This document shows, in pieces, positions 50,957-60,639 of a DNA stretch of 64,000 nt. Below the pieces are notes generated by a model. It was not told the DNA's origin and searched no databases. It saw only the letters and a program-made list of their open reading frames with translations. Position numbers and translations under genes: made by a program. Numbering within the stretch: the first letter of the stretch is position 1; each line of letters starts with the position of its first letter. Origin of the DNA: Cyclobacteriaceae bacterium (lineage in GTDB: Bacteria > Bacteroidota > Bacteroidia > Cytophagales > Cyclobacteriaceae); the NCBI GenBank assembly GCA_028281285.1, contig JANQKF010000024.1, positions 62,001 to 126,000 on the forward strand, read 5' to 3'.

Positions 50957-53404
50957 CTATTCATATCGGAGAGATTTAACCGGATTAGCTTTAGCTGCCT
51001 TTATCGTATGAAAACTTACGGTCATCAATGCAATGAAAGTGACCAGAAAACAAGCCGCAGGAAATAGCCAAATATCTATTGCGATCCTACTCACAAATGA
51101 ATCCAACCACGTGTTCATCAAATAGAAAATTAATGGCCAGGCAAGTAGATTGGAGATTAAAATGAGCTTAATATATTCCCATGAAAGGGTCTTTAGAATA
51201 TTAGTCACTGAAGACCCCAAGACCTTTCTAATACCAATTTCTTTCGTCTTTTGAATTACCGTATGAGCAGCCAAGCCAAAAAGCCCTAAGCACGCCACGA
51301 AAATTGCCAGCAGGCTGAATATGCCAAACATATCACCAAATTGCTGATCGGCCTGATACTGCTTTTCAAATTCCTCATCTAAAAAGAAATAGCTAAATGG
51401 GTTGCCCGGAAAAATATTCTTGAAGTTTGCTTCAGATTGCTGCAGAACATGTCGGATTGAACTTCCGGGGTCTTCTGAGGTATTGAACTTGACTATATAA
51501 TACCTCCTTATAAATGGGGCAAACCTCATGATTTGAGGACTATAATCGACTTTTGGTGACAATTGATGATAGTTTTCGGCAACTCCGAGTATCGTCATTC
51601 TAAAATTCCCGTTCCCTCCGGCAAAAGTGATTTCCTTATTAATAGCATCTTGTGGTTCCTCAAACCCAAATTGCCGAGAAGCCTCTTCATTTATGATCAC
51701 GGATTGATTGGTGTCTTCCGCTTTGAAATTTCTACCAGCCAGCAAATTGATCTCCATTGCCTCAATAAAATCCTGATCGGAAAACGTGCTCAAACAGTAG
51801 ACTCCATCATCCGGAGAATCTTCAATTCTTCGATACCATGTAGCTCCATTGATCTCTCTGCCGGGAACATCTCCTGACACTACTACATTGGAAATCAACG
51901 GGTCCCGTTTCAGTTCAGTCTTGAAGCTTCTAATCCTGGAAACATAGGTCGAATCCGCCAGCACCGGAGCTTTCAATGCTATGGCCTGTTCGATGTTTAC
52001 TCCAAGATCCATGTTTCTCATATGATCTATTTGGAAGTACACCACGGCAGTACCAATTAGCAATGAGACTGAGGCCACAAACTGGAATACCACCAGAACC
52101 TTCTTGAGCCAAATTCCCTTTTTGTTTCCATAAAAGCTGCCTCTCAAAACAGTCAGTGGCCTGAATGACGAAAGGGCAAATGCAGGATACAGGCCTGAAG
52201 CCAGAACCCCCAGCAGCCATAAAGCACCGACTACTATCCAAAATATAGGATTGGACCACGGTGGAACACTGAGCATCTCAGCAGCGCCAAATTCCACAAA
52301 TAATGTCTGGCTAATGGCCACCAATATCAGGGCGGCTGAAACCGCGATTAGGTTCATAATGGAAGCTTCAATCAAAAACTGTCCTATCAGTTGTGACTTA
52401 AATGAGCCCAGAACTTTTCTCACGCCCACTTCTCTGGCCCGTTCTGCTGCCCTGGCCGTGGAAAGATTAACGTAATTAATCCATGCTATAAATAAGATCA
52501 AGCCGGCTATTATACTTAGGTAAGTCACTGTACTTGCGCTACCATTGACCTCCGCCTCATGTTCAATGCTTGAATTGAGATGAATATCTTCCAACGGCAT
52601 CGGCCATAGAATTAGTTCAACGCCTTCTTGCCTTCTAATCGCTGACCATATAAAGTCATCCACAAACTGAGGAAATTTTCCCGAAAGCAATTCGGCTGTT
52701 ACTCCGGGTTGTGTCTTTACATATAGATGGCCGTGGAATGTTCCCATTCCATTAGGGTTATAATTCTGACCTAAAATGGCCGTCAATGAATTATGAGAAA
52801 GCAAAAAGTCAAATTTTAGATGCGTATTTAACGGAACATCCTCCACCACTCCTGTTACAATATAGTTTTCAGTTCTCCCTCGTTTGAATGTCTTTCCAAT
52901 AGGGTCTTCATCTCCGTAGTATTTCTTGGCAATTGATTCAGTAATCACCGCACTGAATTGCTGCTCCAAGGCACTCGCAGGATCACCCTGGATCATCTTA
53001 AATGAGAACATCTTCAAATATGATTGGTCAGCAAAGAACACACGATCTTCCTGGTAAGCGTTGTCTCCCACGGTAATAACCGATTGAGAATTGAGAACTG
53101 CTGCCGGCCTCAATCGGGCATAGTCGATTACTTCAGGAAAATTTTCTTTAAGAGCCGGACCCACACCGGCATAAGTCAGCACTGTATGAAAAGACTGTAC
53201 CCCTTTGTTTTCCTTCGAATAAGTGACCCGGAATATGTTTTCACTGTCTTCGTGAAACTTATCATAGCTTAATTCGAAAGAAACAAACTGGAGAATCAAT
53301 AGGCATCCGGCCAAACCAATAGCTAAGCCAAGAATATTTATGATGGAAAAGCCTTTCTGTTTGACCAAACTTCGAAAAGCAGTTTTGATATGAGTGATTA
53401 GCAT
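50957..53404 (-). CDS. MacB/FtsX-type ABC permease, copy 1
   Basis: An 815-residue membrane protein with the Bacteroidota 'MacB_PCD + FtsX' layout: an N-terminal helix (SIINILGLAIGLAGCLLILQ), a ~250-residue periplasmic domain, a cluster of three helices with YVNLSTARAAERAREVGVRK, then a second periplasmic domain and a C-terminal FtsX unit (GLFGLAAHTVIQKTKEIGIR, ...TIKAAKANPVKSLRYE). No ATP-binding cassette gene lies beside it, so it needs an unlinked or shared ATPase. Predicted role: export or lipoprotein/peptide extrusion, substrate unknown. The start at ATG 53404 is preceded by an ~85-base repeat shared with copy 2. Confidence 0.9.
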   Translation of the reverse strand: MLITHIKTAFRSLVKQKGFSIINILGLAIGLAGCLLILQFVSFELSYDKFHEDSENIFRVTYSKENKGVQSFHTVLTYAGVGPALKENFPEVIDYARLRPAAVLNSQSVITVGDNAYQEDRVFFADQSYLKMFSFKMIQGDPASALEQQFSAVITESIAKKYYGDEDPIGKTFKRGRTENYIVTGVVEDVPLNTHLKFDFLLSHNSLTAILGQNYNPNGMGTFHGHLYVKTQPGVTAELLSGKFPQFVDDFIWSAIRRQEGVELILWPMPLEDIHLNSSIEHEAEVNGSASTVTYLSIIAGLILFIAWINYVNLSTARAAERAREVGVRKVLGSFKSQLIGQFLIEASIMNLIAVSAALILVAISQTLFVEFGAAEMLSVPPWSNPIFWIVVGALWLLGVLASGLYPAFALSSFRPLTVLRGSFYGNKKGIWLKKVLVVFQFVASVSLLIGTAVVYFQIDHMRNMDLGVNIEQAIALKAPVLADSTYVSRIRSFKTELKRDPLISNVVVSGDVPGREINGATWYRRIEDSPDDGVYCLSTFSDQDFIEAMEINLLAGRNFKAEDTNQSVIINEEASRQFGFEEPQDAINKEITFAGGNGNFRMTILGVAENYHQLSPKVDYSPQIMRFAPFIRRYYIVKFNTSEDPGSSIRHVLQQSEANFKNIFPGNPFSYFFLDEEFEKQYQADQQFGDMFGIFSLLAIFVACLGLFGLAAHTVIQKTKEIGIRKVLGSSVTNILKTLSWEYIKLILISNLLAWPLIFYLMNTWLDSFVSRIAIDIWLFPAACFLVTFIALMTVSFHTIKAAKANPVKSLRYE

Positions 53405-53435
53405 TTGAATTGAGTTTTTGATTTTACATATTATG

Positions 53436-53520
53436 CACCGACCTTATTATCAAAAAGTTACAGGCTTAAAGAGGGAATTGTCTCGGCTTTTTGATCAACG
53501 GCATGTTAAGGTTTGCGAAA
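53436..53520. repeat. ~85-base direct repeat, left copy
   Basis: Runs from CACCGACCTTATTATCA to TTAAGGTTTGCGAAA. It matches 56284-56369 at about 93% (six or so differences, one indel). Both copies lie just upstream of a permease gene on the minus strand. Confidence 0.85.
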
Positions 53521-53665
53521 ATGACTGTGCAAGGGAGTCACTCTCAAGACGGCTTTTGATTAGCTGGATGAATAAAAGTTCGAAAGGAAATACTGAATAA
53601 TCAACTGGGGGTTTTGGTAAAACCCGGTGAAAAGAAACAGTGAACCAAATACATGTATGTATGAT

Positions 53666-53673
53666 TAATTTTG
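53666..53673 (+). promoter_or_regulatory. TAnnTTTG -7 box before the pirin remnant
   Basis: TAATTTTG is an exact match to the Bacteroidota -7 consensus TAnnTTTG. It lies 16 bases before the remnant ATG at 53690. No good -33 TTG was found at the usual spacing. Confidence 0.4.
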
Positions 53674-53689
53674 AAAATGAAGGAAAACA

Positions 53690-53791
53690 ATGAGTAATTC
53701 AATTATCAATATCAAGCCGCTTGGCTTTCACTGGGTTCTTCTCCCCTCTTCTTTCAAAAAGCTCAATCGCATCTCCTTCTATTTCCTCTAG
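53690..53791 (+). pseudogene. 5' remnant of a pirin gene
   Basis: Starts ATG and encodes MSNSIINIKPLGF, identical in protein to the first 13 residues of the intact pirin at 60694. Over these 40 bases the DNA differs at five positions, all synonymous (for example AGT/AGC, AAT/AAC, ATC/ATA). Similarity then stops and the frame continues for ~20 unrelated residues to TAG 53789-53791. The synonymous pattern shows it diverged as a working gene before it was cut. It points into the 3' end of permease copy 2. Confidence 0.85.
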
Positions 53792-53852
53792 CAAATCCGG
53801 CCGGCAATAGAACCGGAGAAAGTATTGAGCAAGGTATGGTGGTTACGCGACC

Positions 53853-56249
53853 TCATTCCTGCCTGAGCGAGTTTACCGGACTATCGGTAGCTGTTTTGGT
53901 GATTCCTGCCCCCACTATGAGCCCTACCAGCAGTACCAGGCCCAAACCTGAAATGAAATAGGTCATCATCTTCATGTTGATATGGAAGGCAAAACTCTCC
54001 AGCCAAAGGTTCATGATATAATAAGAAACAGGAACAGCCAATAGCAATGAGATCAGAATAAGGCTGCGAAATTGGTGGAAAATGACCATAAAGATGTGCT
54101 TCAGCTCCGCTCCAAGTACCTTCCGAATACCAATCTCTTTGACCCTTGAAGTGACCGAAATACCTACCAGACCGATAAGGCCGAACATAGCAATACTAAT
54201 GGCGAGTATGGCAGAAGTGGTGATGATCTTTGTCCAGCGCTCATCAGACTTGTATTGTGCGTCCATATCATTGCTTAGAAAGGACGCCACAAAGGGCGTG
54301 TCAGGAGCTGCCTCATACCAGGCAACTTCCAGTTCTCGCAAGGTCTCTACAGCACGCTCAGGTCTTACTTTTACCAGTATGTTTGCAAAACTACCAAAAC
54401 CGTTCAGGGTGAGTATACAGGGTCTTTGAGGATTCCTGAGTGATTGAAACTGATAGTCATTGGTAACACCAATCACCCGGGGCTCCTCCAATCCACCATT
54501 GTTAAAATCGGGTACTTTGTCCCCGATCTTAAAGCCCGGCCCCATCGCCTCCATAAAGGCGCGGTTTACTATGATTGAGCTGCCGTCAGAAGCCAGCTTC
54601 GAGTCAAAAGACCTGCCATTGAGCAAATGGATACCGAGGGTGTTAAAGTAACCAGTATCTATCTTGTAGAGGGAATACGGTATCTCTCTCCCCTCAAAGA
54701 TAAACGATGAGTTCATGCCTCCATGGGTAAATGCGGAGCTCACCATCCCGAGGTTAAGCACATTCGGGTTATTTCGGTAGGTATTTTTAAGTAGTTGAAG
54801 CTTTTCAGCCTCCCGTCTGAGATCGTTGCTGATCACAATTACCCCCTCATCCTGGAAGCCCAGGTTCTTGTTTCGCAGGTATTGGAGTTGATCGATCATG
54901 ATAAAGGTACCTGTGACCAAGACAAAGGAAAGAGCGAATTGGGTGGACAAAAGGATTCTTGAAAAAACGTTTCTCCCTCCCAGTTTGACGATCTTCCTGA
55001 AAACGTCAAGTACAGGTATACGGGATAATATCCATGAGGGATAAGCTCCCGAGAGTACACCTACTGTAAGGGTGATTCCAAGAATTACCAGCAGGTTGGA
55101 TGCCGTAAACAGCAAACCTGAGTGAATCTCTTTTTGTGTAAGTTCATTGAATACATCAAGACAAAGCCAGGTAAGCCCAAGTGACAGTAACATGGCCAAA
55201 ACAGCCATAAGCAAGGCCTCTCCCATGAATTGATGCCTCAATTGGCTTTGGGCGGCACCAATTACTTTACGCACGGCTATTTCCTTACTCCTGTTCGCAG
55301 AGCGGGCAATGCTGAGCGTGGTAAAATTAGCACAGGCAATGACTAAAATGACCAATGCAATCCCTCCTAATATGTATGAATAAGCCGGATCACTGGAAGC
55401 ACTTTGAGCACTGACATCAGGGTCAAGGTGTACCTCTACCAGCGGCTGTAATCTGTAGCTTTGGTCAGGTTCTTCCCCCGCAGTTACACTTTCCAATTCA
55501 CCGGGCACATACCTGTGCCATGCCTTAGCGATTTTTTCGTTGATCGCTGTCAAACTGGCATTTTCTGAAAGTTCTACATAAGTCTCATCCGTGTTCAACC
55601 TCCAGAAGTTCTTGTAGCGGTCATAATAGCCTAATTCACTATAGGCCACCATAATGTCAAAGCGAATGGTTGAGTTAGCAGGTACATCCCTCACGACTCC
55701 CTTTACCACAAAGTCCTCAAAATCACGGGTTACCAATACCTTCACCGTTTCTCCTATGGGATCAGGCCTGTTAAAGAGTTTCATCGCCATGCTCTCACTT
55801 AATACCACACTGGACTTTCTGGCAAATACATTGTTGGGTTTACCATTGATGAGTGGAAAAGTGAACATTGACAAAAGAGACGAGTCTGCAAATAGAATGG
55901 GCTCTTCCAGTATCTCTTCTCCCACCTTGATATGCATTTCGTTCTGTTTACTGAAACGGACGTATGAGACAATCTCGGGATATTCTGCCTGTAGGGTCGG
56001 GCCTAAGGGCAACGGCTGGTATGCCTCGCTGGCCTTGACCGTTCCTTCAGGGCTGTAAACATCCTTTACCACACGATAAAGGCGATCACCTTTTTCATGA
56101 AACTTGTCAAATGACAACTCGTCTTGCACAAAGAGATAAATCAGCGTAACGGCCGTAAAGCCTACCGTAAGACTAAAAACATTGATCAATGCGAAGGCTT
56201 TTTGCCTTTGTAGCACTCGCCACGCTACTTTGAAGTTATGAGAGACCAT
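53853..56249 (-). CDS. MacB/FtsX-type ABC permease, copy 2
   Basis: A 798-residue protein of the same architecture as copies 1 and 3: N-terminal helix (FALINVFSLTVGFTAVTLIY), periplasmic domain, FTTLSIARSANRSKEIAVRK, then a C-terminal FtsX unit with LIGLVGISVTSRVKEIGIRK and GITKTATDSPVNSLRQE. It looks richer in G and C than its neighbours and is more diverged in sequence, which with the flanking direct repeats and pirin remnant suggests separate ancestry or transfer. No ATPase adjacent. Its stop lies 62 bases after the pirin-remnant stop. Start is ATG 56249. Confidence 0.9.
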   Translation of the reverse strand: MVSHNFKVAWRVLQRQKAFALINVFSLTVGFTAVTLIYLFVQDELSFDKFHEKGDRLYRVVKDVYSPEGTVKASEAYQPLPLGPTLQAEYPEIVSYVRFSKQNEMHIKVGEEILEEPILFADSSLLSMFTFPLINGKPNNVFARKSSVVLSESMAMKLFNRPDPIGETVKVLVTRDFEDFVVKGVVRDVPANSTIRFDIMVAYSELGYYDRYKNFWRLNTDETYVELSENASLTAINEKIAKAWHRYVPGELESVTAGEEPDQSYRLQPLVEVHLDPDVSAQSASSDPAYSYILGGIALVILVIACANFTTLSIARSANRSKEIAVRKVIGAAQSQLRHQFMGEALLMAVLAMLLSLGLTWLCLDVFNELTQKEIHSGLLFTASNLLVILGITLTVGVLSGAYPSWILSRIPVLDVFRKIVKLGGRNVFSRILLSTQFALSFVLVTGTFIMIDQLQYLRNKNLGFQDEGVIVISNDLRREAEKLQLLKNTYRNNPNVLNLGMVSSAFTHGGMNSSFIFEGREIPYSLYKIDTGYFNTLGIHLLNGRSFDSKLASDGSSIIVNRAFMEAMGPGFKIGDKVPDFNNGGLEEPRVIGVTNDYQFQSLRNPQRPCILTLNGFGSFANILVKVRPERAVETLRELEVAWYEAAPDTPFVASFLSNDMDAQYKSDERWTKIITTSAILAISIAMFGLIGLVGISVTSRVKEIGIRKVLGAELKHIFMVIFHQFRSLILISLLLAVPVSYYIMNLWLESFAFHINMKMMTYFISGLGLVLLVGLIVGAGITKTATDSPVNSLRQE

Positions 56250-56283
56250 AGTGTTATTCTTTGAGTTTTGCGCTTTTCCAGAA

Positions 56284-56369
56284 CACCGACCTTATTATCA
56301 AATAAGTTACAGGCTTAAAGAAGAAATTGTCTTGGCTTTTTGATCAACGGCATCTTAAAGTTTGCGAAA
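56284..56369. repeat. ~85-base direct repeat, right copy
   Basis: Same sequence as 53436-53520, running from CACCGACCTTATTATCA to TTAAAGTTTGCGAAA. It lies between permease copy 2 and the lipoprotein amidohydrolase, where it may contain control signals for either. Confidence 0.85.
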
Positions 56370-56418
56370 AGCGATTCTCGCTGATTTCGTTAAATTCATG
56401 TCTAGTATAATCGACCTT

Positions 56419-58083
56419 ATGCAAAAATTCGCTCCACTCTTATTTGCCGCACTGATTCTCTCTTCGTGTTCCAAAGACTATGATGTCATCGTGAAAAACG
56501 GAACCGTTTATGATGGATCCGGTGGTGACCCAATACAAACCGATATCGGAATTAAAGGTGACCGAATTGATACGTTGGGGAATCTGTCGGAATTTTCTGC
56601 AAAAGAAGTGATCAATGCACAGGGTCTCGCTGTTGCTCCGGGATTTATCAATATGCTGAGTTGGGCCACCAATTCTTTGATTACCGATGGTCGGGGCCAA
56701 AGTGATATCAGGCAGGGTGTAACGCTCGAAGTGTTTGGAGAAGGTGTTTCCATGGGTCCGGTGAGCCCCGCTATGAAGCGAGATGTTGAAGAAAATGATG
56801 GCGTGGTTTATTGGGAAACATTAGGAGGATATCTCGAATATCTAGAAGAAAAAGGTGTTTCACCCAATGTCGCCTCCTTCTTAGGGGCCACTACGGCAAG
56901 AATTTACACCATTGGATACGAGAATCGAGAGCCTACTCCTGAGGAGCTAGATTCAATGCGGCTATTGACTCGACAAGCCATGGAGGAAGGTGCAATGGGC
57001 ATAGGTTCCTCATTAATCTATGCTCCTGCTTTTTATGCTAAAACCGAAGAGCTTATTGAGATATGCAAGGTTGCTGCCGAATATGGAGGAATGTACATTT
57101 CTCATATGCGAAGTGAAGGCAACCGATTTCTTGAAAGCATAGACGAGCTTATCCGGATTTCGGCAGAAGCAGGTCTGCCGGCAGAGATTTATCACCTCAA
57201 GGCAAGTGGTGCTGAAAACTGGCATAAACTGGATCAAGCGATTGCCAAGATTGACAGTGCACGTGCAGCAGGCTTGCAGATTACTACTGACATGTATACT
57301 TATACTGCAGGATCCACCGGACTCGATGCCGCTATGCCCCCATGGGTGCAGGAAGGTGGTTATGACGAATGGGCCAAGCGGCTTCAAGACCCCGAAATAA
57401 GGGCCAAACTCAAAGTGGAAATGACCACACCGACAGATGAATGGGAAAACCTTCTTTATGCAGCGGGTACACCCGAAAAATGCCTACTCGTAGGATTCCG
57501 AAACGATTCATTGAAATACCTTACCGGAAAAACACTTGCTGAAGTAGCCCAAATGCGAGGTACCTCGCCAGAAGAAACTGCTATGGACCTCGTCTGGCAG
57601 GATGGTAGTCGGGTGCAGGTAGTTTACTTCCTGATGTCTGAAGACAATGTCAAGAAACAGCTGACCCTTCCCTATATGAGCTTTGGTTCGGATGCCGGTG
57701 CCCTAGCCACAGAAGGCGAGTTTCTACAGTTCAGCACTCACCCGAGAGCCTACGGAAACTTTGCTCGATTGCTAGGAAAATACGTTCGTGATGAGCAAAT
57801 CATTCCTCTGCAGGAAGCCATCTACAAATTGACGACACTGCCTGCTACCAATCTTAAAATCAGGAACCGAGGAGCAATTAAAGAGGGATACTATGCCGAC
57901 CTGGCCTTGTTTGATCCGGATAAGATTACCGACCACGCCACCTTTGACAAACCCCATCAATACAGCACTGGAATGATCCATGTATTGGTTAATGGAGAAT
58001 TGGTATTGAAGAATGGCGAGCACACAGGTAAAACCCCAGGCAGAGTGGTTAGAGGACCGGGATGGACCGGACATAGCAACTAG
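56419..58083 (+). CDS. Amidohydrolase, N-acyl-D-amino-acid deacylase family, lipoprotein
   Basis: About 554 residues from ATG 56419, which gives a lipoprotein signal (MQKFAPLLFAALILSSC, Cys17); earlier in-frame codons spoil it. The family pattern is YDVIVKNGTVYDGSGGDPIQ, then PGFINMLSWATNSLI, YISHMRSEG, IYHLKASG and SFGSDAGALATEG near the C-terminal half. The usual HxH metal pair after PGF is absent (N-M-L-S-W), and the Cys that bridges metal in characterised D-aminoacylases is not seen in the equivalent EVFGEGVSMGP. The later His and Asp residues are kept. So metal content and activity need care. It is divergent from permease copy 2. Confidence 0.85.
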   Translation: MQKFAPLLFAALILSSCSKDYDVIVKNGTVYDGSGGDPIQTDIGIKGDRIDTLGNLSEFSAKEVINAQGLAVAPGFINMLSWATNSLITDGRGQSDIRQGVTLEVFGEGVSMGPVSPAMKRDVEENDGVVYWETLGGYLEYLEEKGVSPNVASFLGATTARIYTIGYENREPTPEELDSMRLLTRQAMEEGAMGIGSSLIYAPAFYAKTEELIEICKVAAEYGGMYISHMRSEGNRFLESIDELIRISAEAGLPAEIYHLKASGAENWHKLDQAIAKIDSARAAGLQITTDMYTYTAGSTGLDAAMPPWVQEGGYDEWAKRLQDPEIRAKLKVEMTTPTDEWENLLYAAGTPEKCLLVGFRNDSLKYLTGKTLAEVAQMRGTSPEETAMDLVWQDGSRVQVVYFLMSEDNVKKQLTLPYMSFGSDAGALATEGEFLQFSTHPRAYGNFARLLGKYVRDEQIIPLQEAIYKLTTLPATNLKIRNRGAIKEGYYADLALFDPDKITDHATFDKPHQYSTGMIHVLVNGELVLKNGEHTGKTPGRVVRGPGWTGHSN

Positions 58084-58229
58084 ATGTTTCGGAAATCCGG
58101 AATGATCATTTTTCATAACCCAAATCATAATATGGCAAGATTGGCATGGATGTAAACCCTAACATTAGGATGATAGACTTCGTTTATCACAAAAACTAAT
58201 TGTTTAGGTCAGAACTCAACCTGCTCACC

Positions 58230-60635
58230 ATGCTCAAAAACTATTTTAAAGTCGCGCTGCGCAGTATTCTGCGAGACAAATTCTATTCATTTATCAACAT
58301 TGCAGGCCTTGCCATGGGAATTGCATGTTGTTTGCTTATTCTCATTTATGTCAATGACGAACTCAGTTATGATCGTTTTCATGAGAATGCTAATCGCACT
58401 TATCGTCTGACGGAAATCATAGAAACTGAAGGCTCAGGGGAAAAGTCCTCTAGCATGCCCTTCCCTGTTGGGCCCACACTTCAGCAAGACTTTCCCGATT
58501 TTGTGGAAGCACAAGTTCGAATGTTTAATTTCCAGTCGCCTCATTTGCTCATTGTAAACAAGGAAAAGAACATCGAATTCAATGAGAAACGGGTGTTTTT
58601 TGTAGACAGCACCTTTCTAAATGTATTTGACTACGAGCTGATTCGGGGAAATAGAGAAACTGCCCTGAACGAAACCAGGTCAGTATTGATCACCGAGTCG
58701 ATGGCAACGAAATATTTTCAGGATGAGGACCCCATTGGAAAAACTCTAAGAATTCAGGATCAACAAGATCTGGTGGTTACTGGCGTGATGAAAGATGCCA
58801 GAAAGAATGCACATTTCGAGTTTGACTTTCTGGTCTCATTTTCCTCACTCAAAGATTACTACGGTGGAAATTATCCGCAAACGTGGTACTGGAACCCCTG
58901 TTGGACCTATGTGGTCTTGAAAGAGAATGTAACTCCCGAAAACCTGGCCACCGTTTTTCCTGATTTTATTCAGAAGTACTTTCCAAGAAACATCGTGGAT
59001 GACTCAAAAATTGTCCTTCAGCCATTGACCGATATTCATTTGAAGTCTGAACTGGACTTTGAGATTCAAAAGAATAGCAGCCAAGACAATATCTATGTCT
59101 TTTCAATCATAGGGTTGTTTATTCTCTTTATTGCGTGCATCAACTATATGAATCTTTCCACTGCGAAGTCTGTCAAGCGAGCTAAGGAAGTGGGAATGAG
59201 AAAAACTTTGGGAGGTGTCAGGCAACAATTAATTGCCCAGTTCTTAACGGAATCACTATTGATCACTTTAGTTGCTCTCATCATTTCAATAGCCTTAGTC
59301 ATTTTGGCACTGCCTCAATTCAACACCTTTACTAATAAGGGGATCGAACTGTCGGTACTGGCTCAACCTATAGTTATTATTGGGTTGTTACTCATCGCAT
59401 TGATTGTTGGGATTGGTTCGGGAATCTATCCGGCAATGGTTCTTTCCTCATTCACCCCGATTAAAAGCCTTCGGGGAACCGCCATTAAAGGAAGCGGAGC
59501 ATTACTTAGGAAAAGCCTGGTTGTACTACAGTTTTCGCTATCGATCATAATGATCATCGGGACCATAATCGCAATCAATCAACTGGATTATTTAAGGCAA
59601 AGCAATACTGGTTTCAAAAAGAACAACATTGTCTATATCTCAGCATTGAGAACTCCAATAGCTAATAACTACAAGGCGTTTAAAAATGATATTCTGACCC
59701 ATAACGACATAGTGAATGTTACCGCAGTACAAGATGTTCTCGGGGCATATCATCAAGGCGATAACTTCAGATTTGAGGGAATGGAAAACTCCAAACTCTT
59801 CTCAGTATTCTGGATGAGACATGACTTTGTAGAAACCTTCGATTTGGAAATGGCAGCCGGCCGAAGTTTTAGAGAACACATCACCACCGATGACTCGCTC
59901 GCCATTTTAGTCAATGAATCCATGGCCAGACAAATGGGCTGGGAGGTAGAAGAAACGGTGGGAAAGCGATTCCAGTACAGTCGATTCAATGGAAGTGTGG
60001 TTGGTGTAGTTAAGGATTTCAATTTTGTCCCAAAACATGAGGAGATCAAGCCACTTATTCTTCAACTAAGAACTCGACCGGGGCATTTCAACCTGATGAT
60101 AAAATATATTGCCGTAAATATCAATGGACAAAATGTACCTGAAACCCTCAACTACCTGGAAGAAAAATGGAAGGTCTTCGTTCCAAGTCATCCTTTTGAT
60201 TACTTCTTTCTGGACGATGAACTTAACAAGCAATACGTAGACGAAGACAAATTGAGTAAGGTGGCCACGGCTTTCTCGGGACTGGCAATAATTGTGGCAT
60301 GCCTTGGACTCTTTGCCCTGGCCTCATTTATGACCGAACAGCGAAAGAAGGAAATTGCCGTTAGAAAAGTTATGGGAGGCTCTTCAATGAGCATCATTGT
60401 TCTCTTATCATCTGATTTCACAAAGCTTATTGGATTGGCTTTTGTAATTGCCGCTCCGCTTGCCTTTATGTTTGTGAGAAACTGGCTACAGACCTTTGCC
60501 TATCAAATAGAAATCAATTGGGTCGTATTCCTTGCAGCTGGCTTAGTCACTCTACTCCTGGCCCTATTGACCATAAGCTATCAATCTGCAAAAGCTGCCA
60601 CTGCAAATCCTGCTAAATCGTTGAAATACGAGTAA
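58230..60635 (+). CDS. MacB/FtsX-type ABC permease, copy 3
   Basis: About 801 residues from ATG 58230; an upstream TTG at 58200 adds ten residues. Same layout as copies 1 and 2: SFINIAGLAMGIACCLLILI, a large periplasmic domain, YMNLSTAKSVKRAKEVGMRK, then the second half with GLFALASFMTEQRKKEIAVR and ...SAKAATANPAKSLKYE. Partner ATPase not in the window. It follows the amidohydrolase by ~146 bases and precedes pirin. The C-termini of copies 1 and 3 (NPVKSLRYE / NPAKSLKYE) are closer to each other than to copy 2. Confidence 0.9.
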   Translation: MLKNYFKVALRSILRDKFYSFINIAGLAMGIACCLLILIYVNDELSYDRFHENANRTYRLTEIIETEGSGEKSSSMPFPVGPTLQQDFPDFVEAQVRMFNFQSPHLLIVNKEKNIEFNEKRVFFVDSTFLNVFDYELIRGNRETALNETRSVLITESMATKYFQDEDPIGKTLRIQDQQDLVVTGVMKDARKNAHFEFDFLVSFSSLKDYYGGNYPQTWYWNPCWTYVVLKENVTPENLATVFPDFIQKYFPRNIVDDSKIVLQPLTDIHLKSELDFEIQKNSSQDNIYVFSIIGLFILFIACINYMNLSTAKSVKRAKEVGMRKTLGGVRQQLIAQFLTESLLITLVALIISIALVILALPQFNTFTNKGIELSVLAQPIVIIGLLLIALIVGIGSGIYPAMVLSSFTPIKSLRGTAIKGSGALLRKSLVVLQFSLSIIMIIGTIIAINQLDYLRQSNTGFKKNNIVYISALRTPIANNYKAFKNDILTHNDIVNVTAVQDVLGAYHQGDNFRFEGMENSKLFSVFWMRHDFVETFDLEMAAGRSFREHITTDDSLAILVNESMARQMGWEVEETVGKRFQYSRFNGSVVGVVKDFNFVPKHEEIKPLILQLRTRPGHFNLMIKYIAVNINGQNVPETLNYLEEKWKVFVPSHPFDYFFLDDELNKQYVDEDKLSKVATAFSGLAIIVACLGLFALASFMTEQRKKEIAVRKVMGGSSMSIIVLLSSDFTKLIGLAFVIAAPLAFMFVRNWLQTFAYQIEINWVVFLAAGLVTLLLALLTISYQSAKAATANPAKSLKYE

Positions 60636-60639
60636 CTTG

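Larger units (their letters stand above)
53405..53852. other. Intergenic region with direct repeat, hairpin and pirin remnant
   Basis: 448 bases without an intact gene. In order it holds the first copy of an ~85-base direct repeat (53436-53520), a short hairpin GGGTTTT-ggt-AAAACCC (53609-53625), a promoter-like TAATTTTG (53666-53673) and the 5' remnant of a pirin gene (53690-53791), then the permease stop at 53853. The sequence looks like scar tissue from a rearrangement. Confidence 0.7.

Noticed and set aside
53418-53600. 60-codon plus-strand frame across the left direct repeat
   Set aside because: The right copy of the repeat has a one-base indel that breaks the same frame, and there is no family similarity, so the repeat is not coding.
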